A DNA stretch of 64,000 nucleotides from Polytrichum commune (Eukaryota > Streptophyta > Polytrichopsida > Polytrichales > Polytrichaceae). This document shows positions 1-11,867 of this stretch, one piece after another. The notes beneath the pieces were generated by a model that was given only the letters and a program-made list of their open reading frames with translations, searched no databases and was not told where the DNA came from. Each line of letters opens with the position of its first letter. Position 1 is the first letter of the stretch. The DNA is taken from contig OX485805.1 of NCBI GenBank assembly GCA_950295325.1, positions 45,966,758 through 46,030,757 of the forward strand, given 5' to 3'. The position numbers and the translations under genes were made by a program.

Positions 1-59
1 TTTTTTTTTGAGATATTCTTGTTGAAATTTTGGGATTGAACATCTTAATTTTGGCACAC

Positions 60-920
60 ACCGTTTCCGGGTCAATTGACACCGAGGACCGTGTCCAAGA
101 GCCTTGGAAGTCAAAAAGCCCCCCTTGAACAAAAAACTCAAGGTCCAAGTCAAGATTGGCTCGACCTTGAAGAATGCTTTCTCAAATTAGGAGCGCCATT
201 TTCGTCATTAAGACTAACACAATTTCAATGCGGAAGTGGTGACACATTAAGTGACAACCTCCGTTTTTTCATACCTTGGACTTGGATGATAAGTGTAAAC
301 TCCTTATGAGGCCCATTTGGGCTATGCCCAAAGGGAGCGGGGACTTGGATTCTAGTGTAAACATATTGAATTCAAATAAATTATCTCGAAAATAGTTTTT
401 TTTTAAAATCTTAATTTTGGAGTTTCCTTTAATTTGGATTGTAGTGTGAACTTGCCCCTTAGGCCACAAGAATGTCGTCGTAAGCATTTAGGGGTTTTAA
501 GCCCTAACTTGTTGTGAGGTCTAACATTTAAATGTACACATGAAATAATGATGGAGTTCGAAAAAGGCACTAGCACAAGCAAAAAATAGTTGAAAAGTCT
601 ATTGTTTGAAAGATAGTGAAACAACCCATGATCCCGAGAGCTAATATGAGATCACCTTTTTGAATGCTAAGCAACAAATCCATACTGGATGATAACAAAT
701 GCCTACTCAATAACATTAAATGCTCTGGACTGGTAGAGATCTACCACATACAAAAATTAGTAAATTGAGGGGTGGGGGGTGAATGTTCATACCACTTGCC
801 AAGGGTGAGAATGAACTGGGGGAGAGAAAGACAAAATGTTGATTGTTAGTGTTTAGCATATGAGTTTTATTTTAAGAATATTGAACCCCAAATTGGGATC
901 AAAGACCCTAATTTAATCTA
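60..920. repeat. Fragment of the 5840-type repeat, then unassigned sequence
   Basis: Between about 170 and 470 there are ATACCTTGGACTTGGATGAT and GACTTGGATTCTAGTGTAAA motifs of the 5840 family. 480-920 shows nothing recognisable. Confidence 0.4.
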
Positions 921-1144
921 CAATTTTTATGGTAGTTAGTGCAACTTACTAGCTATTTGGATTTATTTAGTGCTAGAACTTTTTACATAGAATGTAATTT
1001 TTTTTATCGAGTATAGTCATTTAGGTTGTATAATGTCCATACAACCTATTTAATGTTTGTTGGGGTGAAAATGAAATCTATAGTAAGAAGTCATAGCATT
1101 GCATAATTCCAAATAGTAAGTGACACTAAATGCCATAAATGGTG
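921..1144. mobile_element. Short TA-flanked MITE, copy 1
   Basis: A 224-bp element: CAATTTTTATGGTAGTTAGT at the left, AGTGACACTAAATGCCATAA then ATGGTG at the right, TA both sides. It shares ends with the 541-bp family but has a different interior (AGAATGTAAT, GTATAATGTCCATACAACC). Confidence 0.65.
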
Positions 1145-1500
1145 TAGTAAGTTTAAACTAAGATGAATCTGCAACCAACTTATAGGGGTCCAGGGCTAGA
1201 CAACCATCACTACTACCAAGGCAAAAGGGAGTGGTAAAACTTGACCTCCATGCTAATAAGAAGGTCAAATAATCTAGAAAAGAAACCTACATGCTATACT
1301 ACAATGGCATGTGTTTTCACCTTGGGAATCATTGGTGAGGGCCCAACTCAAGATATGAGTGTCTAACCCTAGTTGGGTGAATGTTTGGAACACCTATCAA
1401 GGGGAAGGGTGAAAATGTTGATCACTATTGTAAATATTTCTATTGTTATCTCAATTCACCCCTAAATAAGGGCCACCCCCCCCCTCCCTGTATTAATCTA

Positions 1501-2177
1501 CACCACTTGTGGTTTTTAGTGTTGTATGCATACTAGTGTCACTTACCCTACTTTGAGGCGTGTGCCATGTCACACTATATAATGATCAACAAACTTCACC
1601 GTTAGTGTCACCTCATGGCACTTGGTGTCCAAGTGCACCTACTAATAACTTGGAATGAGCATGTCCAACATGTTACGAGGTATATGTCTATGTTCCTGAA
1701 TGGTCTACAAGTTGTCTAAAGTGTACCTATATGACACTTGGCATCAATCAATAATTAATATACAACGTCTGACAAATCAACGTGAATTTGAGCTCATTGG
1801 CCCTACTTTGCTCAAGGATCCCCTTGGTGTAGGGTAGGATTTACTGCCTACTTTGCAGTGGGTGGGCTCTTAATTTTTTTGTCAAGCAGAGAGGAGATTT
1901 CACACCCGGGAATCGAAACGGCAACCCCTCCGTTCTAATTTGGGTACCTCTCCACTGTCATCCGGTAGTTTAGGGTCATCTCGGACCAGATACTCAACAT
2001 TAGTTTGCTCAACAATATCTTCCCCTTGCACACTTCAATGCAAAACTACCATCTCAAGTATCCCAACGTGCTACACTCATGCCATAATGTAAATTCCACT
2101 TTAGGAAGTTACTTATCTGATGAGTAGCATCACATTGATAACTACTGGAAGCGACACTAAACACCATAAATACAATG
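1501..2177. mobile_element. TA-flanked element, reversed copy carrying the SINE-like unit
   Basis: CACCACTTGTGGTTTTTAGT follows TA at the left; ACACTAAACACCATAAATAC near the right. The interior is the reverse complement of 46059-46599 (GAGCATGTCCAACATG, ATGACACTTGGC, CAATATCTTCC) with an extra segment at about 1795-1988. Confidence 0.65.
1795..1988 (-). mobile_element. tRNA-derived SINE-like unit, copy 1
   Basis: On the minus strand it starts GGTCCGAGATGACCC, has an A-box-like ACAGTGGAGAGG and a good B box (GTTTCGATTCCCGGG), the spacing of a Pol III tRNA-type promoter, then a different tail from copy 2. It sits inside a TA-flanked element (1501-2177) that lacks this segment elsewhere in the window. 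The far boundary is approximate. Confidence 0.5.
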
Positions 2178-2419
2178 TACACAATGAACTCAAATTGGGA
2201 TGAATAAAAAACCAACATATAGGAGGCCAATCTTTGGCTATTAAATGAAACCGAACACTCGGGTGGCTCATTTGAGCATTCACTTCTTTAGGAGGGGCGG
2301 GGGTGATGGAAGAAGAAGAGTGTGGTGAAGGGGGACTAGAGAAGGGGGTTGGGTTTGTGGATTATTATTATCATTACTAAATTTATGAAATTTATGAAAT
2401 ATAATTAGTTTTTGTTGTA

Positions 2420-2871
2420 CACTCTAAACTCTATAGTATCACACCCGTGGCAACCAAAGTGCACGTGATATTACAGAGTTTTGTAGTGTTAACATGGATG
2501 TGTGATATTATAGAATGAGTGCAACATATGACACCATGGAATAACACAAAGTGCAACATTTTAACGGTGTGGTGTGGTCCACTCCACTCGGCCTTCCCGG
2601 GCGACGTGACATATCCATCCACCAACATTCATCATGTGGCAGAAGAAGAAGAAGAAGAAGAAGAAGAAGAAGAAGAAAACACTCCACATGTTGACACAAG
2701 GTGCAATGCGAGGGTGTGGACTGACTTCTTGGGTGGTTTAATTCGTGATAGAAGGGAGAGAAATGTGACAATAAGGAGCGAGTTGTGACCTACGAACACC
2801 CGTTCCGTAGGGTTTGGGGATATTAGAGAGCGAGTGACATTAGGGGGGTTGATATTACAGAGGTCAAGGTG
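2420..2871. mobile_element. TA-flanked MITE with CACTCTAAACTC ends, containing a GAA repeat
   Basis: CACTCTAAACTCTATAGTAT at the left, GATATTACAGAGGTCAAGGT and G at the right, TA flanks. Related to 55148-55512 (shared CACCAAAGTGCACGTGATATTA-like core). The 2519-2788 frames are only the GAA run read through. Confidence 0.7.
2641..2679. repeat. GAA microsatellite
   Basis: About 13 uninterrupted GAA units inside the 2420-2871 element. Confidence 0.95.
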
Positions 2872-2924
2872 TACTTGGTTGCCGTTGGGTGGGTGCCGGT
2901 GGGGGTGCCGTTGGGGGTCTGACT

Positions 2925-3040
2925 ACACTACTGGTGTTGAGCCTGGCCTGCAAGCCTAGGCTTCAGTTGGGGTGTATTCATGGGGAATGATTGGGAGTTC
3001 GATTCCGTTCAGTTGCCAGAGGCCTATGCTAGGAACTCAT
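2925..3040 (+). repeat. Possible Pol III (SINE-type) head before the tandem array
   Basis: GGGAGTTCGATTCCGTTC is a good box-B match; TGGCCTGCAAGCC about 50 bases upstream is a weak box A. The right side merges into the tandem array, so limits are unclear. Confidence 0.3.
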
Positions 3041-3059
3041 GAGAGTTATGTTATTTGCA

Positions 3060-4440
3060 CCGCCTATGAAGGCATGTAGGGGGTCATTATATATTCCCCC
3101 CCCCCCTTCTCCCTTTTCCTCTGCCATGTTACTGTTGGCAAGGCCATCAAGAAGTTGTACAATGTTGTCGTTGTTTCCCAATTAGTGTGGGTTACCATTT
3201 TGGAGTTATGTGTTGGTATTATAATTGTTTACCCACCTTATCGTCTTTTATCAACTAGGTCATTATATAGCACCCCCCTCCCCCCTTTGCCATTTTACTG
3301 TTGGCAAGGCCACCAAGAAGTTGTACGCTGTTGTCGTTGTTTCCCAATTAGTGTGGGTTACCGTTTTGGAGTTATGTGATGGTATTATAATTGTTTACCC
3401 ACCTTATCGTCTTTTATCAACTAGGTCGTTATATAGCCCCCCCCCCTTCCCCCCTTTGCCATTGGAGGGTTGGCAAGGACATCAAGAAGATGTACACTGT
3501 TATGGTTGTTTCTAATTAGTGTGGGTTAGGGTTCCATTTGGAGTTATGTGTTGCTATGATCATTTACCGACGTTATGGTTCTTACCAACTAAGTTATATC
3601 ATGTTATTTGCACTGCCTGTGAAGGCATGTAGAAGGGTCATTGTATAGGGGTCGCTTGCCGTGCCATGTTATTGTTGGCAAGGCCATCAAGGAGTTGTTG
3701 TTGTTGGTTTCTAATTAGTGTGGATTAGCATTTTGGAGTTATGTGTTGTTGCTGTAATCGTTGACTGACGTTATCGTTTTGTACCAACTAAGTTACATCA
3801 TGTTATTTGCACCGCCTATGAAGGCATGTAGGGGGTCATTATATAGCACCCCCCCCCCCACTCCGCCACGTTACTGTTGGCAAGGACATCAAGAAGATGT
3901 GCATTGTTATTGTTGTTTCTAATTAGTGTGGGTTAGGGTTCCATTTGGAGTTATGTGTTGCTATAATCGTTTACCGACGTTATCGTTCTTACCAACTAAG
4001 TTGTATCATGTTACTTGCATCGCCTGTGAAGGGTCATTGTATAGGGGCCGCTTGCCCTACCATGTTAATGTTGGCAAGGCCATCAAGAAGTTGTATATTG
4101 TTGTTGTTGTTGTTGGTTTGTAATTAGTGTGGGTTACCATTTTGTAGTTATGTGTTGATGTTGTGATCATTTACCGAGGTTATCATTTTTTACCAACTAA
4201 GTTACATCGTGTTATTTGCACCGCCTATGAAGGTATGTAGGGGGGTCATTATGTAGGCCCTCCCCCTGCCCTGCCATGTTACTGTTGGCAAGGCCATGAA
4301 GAAGATGTACACTGGTGTTGGTTTCTAATTAGTGTGGGTTAGGGTTACCATTTGGAGTTATGTGTTGCTATGATCATTTACCGACGTTATTGTTTGGGGT
4401 TTAGGTTTCAGTTATATCATGTTCTTGGGGTCTGCGTACT
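3060..4440. repeat. Tandem array of about seven 168-215 bp units
   Basis: GTTGGCAAGGMCATCAAGAA recurs near 3133, 3301, 3470, 3676, 3878, 4072 and 4287, and ATTAGTGTGGGTTA with the same spacing. Most units hold a C tract of 9-11 bases before the TGCCATGTTACTG motif, and a TTATRTGTTG ATT block. Unit length varies mainly by presence or absence of the GCACCGCCTATGAAGG segment. ORFs here are by-products. Confidence 0.85.
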
Positions 4441-4555
4441 GACTACACTAACTAAGATACTTTAGTGTCATATGGTAGTTAATGTCACTATGGTAACTTT
4501 TTGGATGACGCCTCTTATGTGTAAGTGAACGGAATATTGTCATGGACGATGGATG

Positions 4556-4812
4556 AGTTCATCCATTGGCTGAAACCACGTGTGATGAAATATTGTCATG
4601 GATGATTGAAACCTGGATGAGAAATCACTTGGTGAGTGATAGTAATTGCAACACTGTAAATCTATAATACACCATATTTTTTATTTTTTTAATAAATTTT
4701 CTACAAGGAAAGACAAATGATGTTGGGTGAACAATACTGTTGGTGACAATATACCGAGGTTTAAAATTAGTATTGAGCAAGACAATTGGAATTGGGGACA
4801 CAAAATATCATA
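4556..4812. repeat. Two-copy dispersed repeat (partner 30110-30320)
   Basis: Shares GGATGATTGAAAYYTGGATG, CAACAYTGTAAATCTATAAT and ATTAGTATTGAGCAAGACAA with 30110-30320. No terminal structure found. The rest of 4440-4915 shows nothing recognisable. Confidence 0.55.
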
Positions 4813-4915
4813 TTTAGTGTACTTATGCTATTTGGGTAAATGATGATACTCTTGGTAAGAATGATATAGCAATGCGTACCTCCAAATGGTAACCCACTCT
4901 AATATCACTATATTC

Positions 4916-5154
4916 GTTGATTGGAGACTTTTTCAAGATTTGGAGACTAATCAAGGACTTCAAGTCCGATACTGTGTTTAGTGCATGTTTTGATTATGAT
5001 ATAGATACTTGCTATGTTTAAAAATATATATTCCTCATGCATGAATATGTAGAAAGTTGATTACCAATGTTCCCTACGTTCACAATATTGCATTCTAAAC
5101 TATGAGTAAAGTTTATTTTGAGATTTCCAAAGTCTCCAATTAACGAATATAGTG
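4916..5154. mobile_element. Small CACTA-ended MITE
   Basis: CACTATATTCGTTGATTGGA on the left and TCCAATTAACGAATATAGTG on the right are inverted repeats extending into GAGACTTT. The element is 239 bp. The flanking triplets do not match, so superfamily is by terminus only. A partial relative (ATTGGAGACTTTCC) lies near 55576. Confidence 0.6.
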
Positions 5155-5839
5155 ATTAATTAGACAAACCAATGTAGTTGTTCATAGGTAAGATAGGTAC
5201 CCTAACTAGGAAATAAGGTACATATATGCTCATGTTACCAGTCAATGCTTGACTCCCTTTACGCATGGTCGTTGCTTTACCCCTAACTTCTTACGCCCGA
5301 TTTCCCTCAAAGTTTCTCGGAAAATGTGACCTCAATTTCAATGACTATAGTTGAAAATCTAAGGTTTTTTGACAAATCCAACCATATAGATATCCATTTA
5401 GAATTTTTTATAGGGTTGGTTTTTTGATTGAATCTCTACTTAAATCATCTCCAAATGACAAAATGTTACCCTCACTCCAAAGAGGGGTGATATACCTACT
5501 CAAATTAACTCACAAATCTTGAAACCATTATTTTGTAATTTTTTGGGAAGCTTTGCAATTTGAGGCCACGGGGCCACGATTGAGCATGTTCCACATGGAT
5601 TTACACCCACCAACACATGTCCAACTAAAAATTCCAATGATACATGTTTAGGATATGTTGCATTTGAGGTTCATGCAAATTTTCAGATCAATTGGGAATC
5701 ATTTGCATATAGGGATCAACAAAAAAACATGGGCCTAAAACTCTTGACCGATTGGTGCACTTCTTCATTGTAGTCTAAACTGGCTGTAAGCCCCCCCCCC
5801 CTATGAAGACCTTTGGTCTAATTTTTACCTCTACCAATA

Positions 5840-6780
5840 GGATTGCTCCACTTTTTTGGACCATTCCCCTTAGACCCCCCATCTAAAGTGCCCCTAAAGA
5901 GTGGATTTAACTTTACAGAAGGGTCCAAGACCAAAGAAACCCCAAAATAAAGTCATCTTATTAGTCGAGAGCCAAAACATTTGTGACCCTAGGAGTTTAC
6001 AATATGGTAAGTACACCTAAAACTGATAGATTAAGTGTTGAGGATAGTTTTATTTTTAGAATTGTCAAATTCATACATTTTCTTTTTTGCAAGGTGAATA
6101 GAATGCTAACACACCAAAGAACACATCATTTGGACAAGGGTTTAAAGCAACATTTGTAAGTGACCTTGAACCAACACTTATATCATTTGTTCTGGTGGTG
6201 CACATCTTTACTATCAAGATGTACTTGTTGTACAAGATATACATGTTTTGGGTTTGGATGTACTTAACTTAGGGTCTAGGTCCAAGGCATGAGAAAATGA
6301 AGAAGGTGACGTTGATGTGGCATCATTTCCTCACCAAATTTCAAAAGTGCCCACTCAAGAACATACTCCACCTCGTTTGATCTTTAAGGTTGTGTCTAAT
6401 GTCTTGTCTAGAATTAAGGTCCATGGAGGAATGTTTTGGACTCCACATTTTCTTGGACAAGAACTAGGGTCCAAGACCAAAGAAACTCCAAAATCAAGTG
6501 ATCTTGTTGGTTGAGGAGCAAAGCTATGAACCTATGGAGTTTACACTAGGGTCTGGGTTTAAGGTATGAATATTTTGAGAGTGGTGCAGATGTGGCATCA
6601 CTTTGCCACCAAATCTCTATGGCCCCACTCATGAAAATGCTCATCCTAATTCAAGAAACTAGTATTCAAGTTTGGGCCCCCAATCTTTAAATCCAAGATT
6701 AAGGTCCATTAAGGTGTGTGTTAAGACCTCGTGTCTCTTGGCACCAAATCCTAGTGTGGACCCACCCTAAGGTAATGCAA
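5840..6780. repeat. Dispersed repeat with an internal duplication of about 300 bp
   Basis: The units near 6245 and 6545 both run from AGGGTCTRGGTYYAAGGYAT to TGTGGCATCA and CACCAAAT. The same text is at 32400-32880 (CCGAGTCCAAAGTATGA, GGTACCACTTTCCCACC) and, reduced, at 60-470. GGACYYGGAYTCTAGTGTAA-type ends recur, and TTACACTAGGG marks junctions. Confidence 0.6.
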
Positions 6781-6789
6781 ACATGTAAT

Positions 6790-8540
6790 GGACACTTCCA
6801 ACCCCACACATACACTTGTGGGTGTTGGGTGAGATTGGAAATTGTCTTGTCAAGTTAGAACTTGTGATTCATGATCATTGTCACTAACGGTTTGAAACGT
6901 TTGTTGTTTAACTTTTATAGTGTTAAAATCATAGTTGAGTTGAAAAAAGCTAGAAGAAGTCAAAGTGAAAATTGTTCCTTCTCTTTCAATATTCATATAG
7001 GCCCACCCAATTGTGATGCTATATACGCAGCTTATAATGGTGTCCATACTCCAAGCACATAGTCCAATCTCATTGTAACACATGTCATTTTTGGTGAGGC
7101 CACCTAATCACGGGAAGTCCAATTTTCAATTTGGTTTTATGTCGATGCTTCATCATGGATTTCTTGATACAACACAAGTTTCATTAAAGCCAGTCCAATC
7201 AATAGAAGTTGGGAGAACACAAATAACGAGCCACTTCACACCCACATGGTCTACAAATTTATTGTTCAAAGAGTGAATTTTGTTCATGGGTGTTCGTAAC
7301 TACTTAGGGTATTATTTACACTAGTGACCAGTTACCGTGACCACCGTTTTCCAAACTCATTGGTGCAAAATATCTTTTAAACAAGAGCCCAACCCCCTAA
7401 CACCCCAATAGTAACTCCATCAAAAAAATTGCTAATTAGTGTGGGTGACAATATTTTGGAACAAATTGCATTGAATAACGTGGAACGCAATTTGTATACC
7501 AAAACAAGGTATTCATTTAGAAGTTAAGGACTACATTTCCGATCTCTACGGATGTTTATTGGTTCCTTTTGATAATAACATGGTGTACATGGAAACTAAC
7601 CCTTAGTGATAAGATGTTTTGTAGGTAAGAGTAGACATTTAAAAGACTCGTGTTACGAAAAGATTAAACTGTGTGCTCAAAATATAGACGTCATAACAAG
7701 TTCATTCATAATAGGGAAAGCAATTGGGAGGGCTTATATGACTACTTAAAGAGTTTATTTTTTATAAATAAAAACAAAAAACAAATCGATCTCCTATAGA
7801 TGTCCACATATCAACTCAAAGTCTAAAACTAAAAATGACAATCTTTGTGATGCACAATCGCTAATCGAGTGAAGCAAATCTCAATGCAAATCGAACATCC
7901 AAATATGTTTGTGGAGCTGGAAGTCGACTTCAACGTGGAAGTGCCCACTACAACAAGCTCGGGTATTCTCCAACGTCCACCTATTTAGATTCACACAACG
8001 TTCAAACTTGTGTTGCATTAGCAAACCTATGATGCACCATCACATGCGGTTTTGTTACGCTTATCATAAACACAAGGTTTGCTGATCCCTTAATTGGAAT
8101 ACAAAATTCCACCCACGTCGAGCATTTAGTCGTGCATCAAGTATGGAGTGGTTCATAAAATTCGAAGACGCAGTCCAATCTCTTTTAAGCATCACGTGTT
8201 GTTATGGTGTTTGTTCTTTGATCCCTCACCTAATCACACACCAATCAAAAATACATAAGCATCCGATTCAAGAGAAGTAGCTCAAAAACACACCCCACCC
8301 CGCATACCTCAAATGTTGAGAATGTGTTCATGCAATAAATGCGGGGTACTCTCGCATGCAATAATTCCCCCGCCCGCCCACCCGCCCAAGCTTGGCTCCC
8401 TTGGTCACCTACTTCCACATTATTGGCCACGGATAAGCAATCGTCGCCTTAGTGTTGTTAGCCTACAAATTTTCCGGTTGTTATTGGATGCGTCCCGTTC
8501 CATTTTCATCCCTCCCGAGATGATGGTTGGTACCACGGCT
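6790..8540. other. No gene seen; fragments only
   Basis: The small ORFs at 6850-7276 have no domain. A right-end fragment of the 48278 foldback family is at 7585-7607 and weak 20100-type fragments are near 7620-7700 and 8150-8260. Confidence 0.5.
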
Positions 8541-9010
8541 TGGGGAGAACCGGTGGTTAGTTGCAGATGAACCGGTTGAGTTTGAGAATTAACCGGTTGA
8601 AGCTGGAGAAATAACCGGTTGAGTTTGAGAATTAACCGGTTGAAGTTGGAGAAATAACCGGTTGAGTTTGAGAAATAACTGGTTGAAGGTTGACAAATAA
8701 CCGGTTGAAGTTGGAGAAATAACCGATTGAAGGTTGACAAATAACCGGTTGAAGGTTGAGAAACAACCGGTTGAAGTTGGAGAAATAACCGGTTGAAGGT
8801 TGACAAATAACTGGTTGAAGTTGGAGAAATAACCGGTTGAAGGTTGACAAATAACCGGTTGAAGTTCGAGACTTCTGGAGAATTACAGATCATTTTAGAG
8901 GAACCTGGGGAAGAATATACCTCGAATAATGAAGGAAAACCGGAAGATGTCAACATGTAACTGGCTGGATTTAGAATCACTAGGATCTTGACTGACTGGG
9001 CCCAAAAAAT
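8540..9010. repeat. AACCGGTT-bearing dispersed repeat, expanded copy
   Basis: The same framework occurs at 20555-20770 and 43975-44180, and reversed at 54360-54560 and 33120-33990: TTAGTTRCARATGAACCGG, a short AACCGGTTGA run, TTC(A/G)AGACTTC, a TTTAGAGG stretch, then GATGTCAACATGTAAC and a GGATTTRGRA...ACTAGGATC segment. Elsewhere the run has two or three units; here it has fourteen. Confidence 0.75.
8570..8870. repeat. AACCGGTTGA minisatellite, 14 units of 21-22 bp
   Basis: Each unit starts with the palindrome AACCGGTT (a few have AACTGGTT or AACCGATT). Three spacer types follow: GAGTTTGAGAATT, GAAGTTGGAGAAAT and GAAGGTTGACAAAT. The last two alternate in the right half, giving a 44-bp higher-order period. 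The array keeps a long reverse-strand frame open (8420-8980) purely because the unit lacks stops. Confidence 0.95.
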
Positions 9011-9757
9011 TCCCGGGCAGTGGGCTGGTAGAAAATTAAGCTTACATTCGTCCGAAGAAGCTTAAAATAATAAGAATGAATAAATAAAAAATCATGGAAG
9101 GGCATTAGGAAAGCTTTCCTGAGACAATCATCTGGCACTCTTACAACATATGTCAGATTGTTCCGTTGGTTGTGCAAGGGCCTTCAACGCGCTTGGGAAA
9201 TTATGATTTAAATAACGGGAAGTGGAAGAAAATTCCACTCGGAATCGCGCTTTTGCCAGGACCGACTCGTCGGTACAAAGAAATTCTGGAAATCATTCGG
9301 GCTGGCAGGCTGTCGGTGAAGGAAAGAAGGTTCTGATGGCGTACATATCAGGGCCCCTTCTCAGACACGGGACTGAGGGCCCGTGACCATGACACTTCAA
9401 GCACTCTCATTGGTGGAAAAGGTGGAGCCGGTCCAAGTTCGCTTCACACTACGCTTGGGGACCAACGGAGTATATATGTGAATGCAAGATGGATGGAAAG
9501 TCTACATGGATGGATTCCTACATGGCATCGAATGGATCATGTTTCATGGTCACTTGGATTGTTCTCAAGAACCACTTCTTGGAGGTAGGCCTAACACAAA
9601 ACCAGGAGACAACGGTGCACTACGAATGATGCATGAGGACCCACATGAATAGAAATCTATTGAAATAGCATTTGGTTGAGGGTCCATCACATATGACTTC
9701 ACACTATACTTGAGGATTTGTGACCACACTACATGATTTTGGAGGTTTGTTGGGACG
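8938..9757. repeat. Composite repeat, copy 1
   Basis: About 90% identical to 11868-12716. It joins the right part of the AACCGGTT repeat, a middle block with a protein-like frame, and a Tourist-like element starting near 9339 (GGGCCCCTTCTCAGACACG) that is truncated at about 9757. The middle block (about 9139-9336, plus) reads IVPLVVQGPSTRLGNYDL, then KWKKIPLGIALLPGPT without a stop, and could be a captured gene fragment. Confidence 0.7.
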
Positions 9758-10054
9758 GCAACCGTTTCAACAAATTCATCCACATGTTCACATACATTTT
9801 GTCTATTTCTCATCCAATGCCAGTAGTGGCAGTTGATTTATGTTGAACCTTTAAATAAAAATAAATTTTTTTATGCTACTTTACATTTAACAAAAAATAC
9901 CACAACCTAAACCACACTGTACATTATATATAATTCCCAAATTCACATTTTAGAGGACGCTATTGTATATCCAAGAAAAATGTCAAAATTGTGTGTCTTG
10001 AATAAAATCCACCCTACATTTTCTTGCACGTGGTTTTCTACATTTTGGCTAGTG

Positions 10055-10069
10055 CCCCCCCCCCCCCCC
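10055..10069. repeat. C tract, 15 bases
   Basis: Longest C run in the window. Comparable G or C tracts of 10-16 bases are at 3096, 3437, 3849, 5791, 17345, 18753, 19867, 26644, 62717 and 62922. 9760-10840 is otherwise without recognisable features. Confidence 0.95.
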
Positions 10070-10839
10070 GCGGGTTCAATCTGTTTAAGTCTTTTCTCTT
10101 TATGATGTTTGCTCTTTGATATTCACCAAACCACATGCAGTCGAATCTAGGGGTCCAATAAACAAAATAAGCCACTTTGCCCCTAGAGGACCATGTGCAG
10201 AGCAAAGTAGAATTTAGCAACAATTTTCACATCTTCATTTGTGGATGTTGGGTATTACTTTAGGTTTTTCCTTAGATCATTGATATTTTATTCTTAGATC
10301 ATTGAAGATTGCTTTGACTATTGAGATTAGGCCGTGAAATTCCAATGATGGAATAATCCAGGATGTGTCCAAGTCTGACATTTAGTTGGTGTTGCCTTCT
10401 TGATGGTTATATTATTATTTTTGTGATGACCTTTTTCCTTCTGGACCTCTGCATGCGAGTTTAACCCATCTACAAAAAGAAAAATCTACTTTTAGAGTTC
10501 TATTTACTATGTTTCCCTAGGCTTGCTTTGGACACATGTCAAACATGGGTTGTTTTGACAAATTTATTCCATAAAAACAAAGTTTCCTAAGTACTCAAAT
10601 CTAAGCGGTATATAAGAACTTACAAAAAGCCAAATATGTCCTTATGTTCCTTTAGGGGTTAAGATCTATCTACATCGGTTTTTGGAGCTCATAGGAATAT
10701 ATTCTTCAATATCAATCATTGCATCATGGGGACCATGATCAATATAAGGCTAAGGGACTCACATTCACGTTGGTAGCAACATTGGCATTACATATTCTTT
10801 TCTTGTTTTTGTTCGTCATTATCAAAGTGAAGATCCTCA

Positions 10840-11060
10840 TGCTCATTAAGTGGTCATACACATCCCACCGCCAATTAGGTTGGCTACTGAACCTAGAATG
10901 ATTAATCTTAATTTGAGCATGTAATTATGGTCTCTTTTAGACACATGTCTTTTTGGTATCCATTCTTTTACACCACACCACATATCATTCAAATATAAGT
11001 GTCCAATTAAGATGAGTAACCAAATTAAGTAGGTGTATCTTAGAAGTGAATGCATGGTAC
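10840..11060. repeat. Copy of the 20100-type dispersed repeat
   Basis: ACACATGTCTTTTTGGTATC at 10941, then ACACCACACCACATATC and a GTGTCCAATTAAGATGAG stretch. A shorter fragment in the other direction is at 11640-11770. Confidence 0.5.
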
Positions 11061-11867
11061 TAGTAATCAACTTCAACAATGGTATCAAAGAACCTACCCC
11101 CCGTGAGCAATTAAAATTGTAGTACCGGTCAAAAATTCACATTTGGGTGGGTGTATCAAGGTGAGAGAAGATTTGTATATGCAAGGTGTTCTTTGGGTCA
11201 ATGTCATTGTGAACTGCATCGTTACTATGGCAAGTTGACATAGGTATGAAGGTTCTTGCATGGTATATAGACATGCCTATTACCATCAAATATGCATACC
11301 CCATAGCATTCCTAAGCAGCTACATGATGATCCCTTTCCAAAACAAGAGGTTGCAATCTTAAAAACTCATATAACTTACATCTACTTGTCAAAAAGTTCA
11401 CAGTACACAATTTGAGTGCTCCTTATGAACACGGAGTCCCGAAATTAAAGAAGAAGTATGCTCATGCGATACATGGTCCCACGCAACACATACTTTTCCC
11501 GACCTTATATATGTAACCAAATTTCATTTCCTTCTAACAACAATCTCTTGTATGTCACACCCAAAAAGGTCTCCAACTCACATTTTTTTGAGTATAATAC
11601 ATCTTTGATTAAGTTGGACTCTCCAACCAATTAGGGGTTAATTATACACTATATGTGAGTGATATAAGGCAAGGTTTGTAATTAAGAATAGACACCTTAA
11701 AGAGAGAATTTATGTTGAAATTCGACTATGTGCTCAAAATACCGTAACCTATCCTTCTACGTTTACTTGTTAGCATAGTTAGAAGGGCATTGCTACATCA
11801 CTTTTTTCTTTTTCTTTTTTTCTTTTTTTTGTAAAGGAATGAATTTCTCCTCGACTTCCAATAAGGG

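Noticed and set aside
2519-2788. ORFs with poly-Glu (plus) and poly-Leu (minus)
   Set aside because: They are the GAA microsatellite read on both strands inside a MITE.
8420-8980. 186-residue minus-strand ORF rich in NRLFLQLQPV repeats
   Set aside because: It is the 21-22 bp minisatellite read in a stop-free frame; a second frame is open as well, and other copies of the repeat have no ORF.
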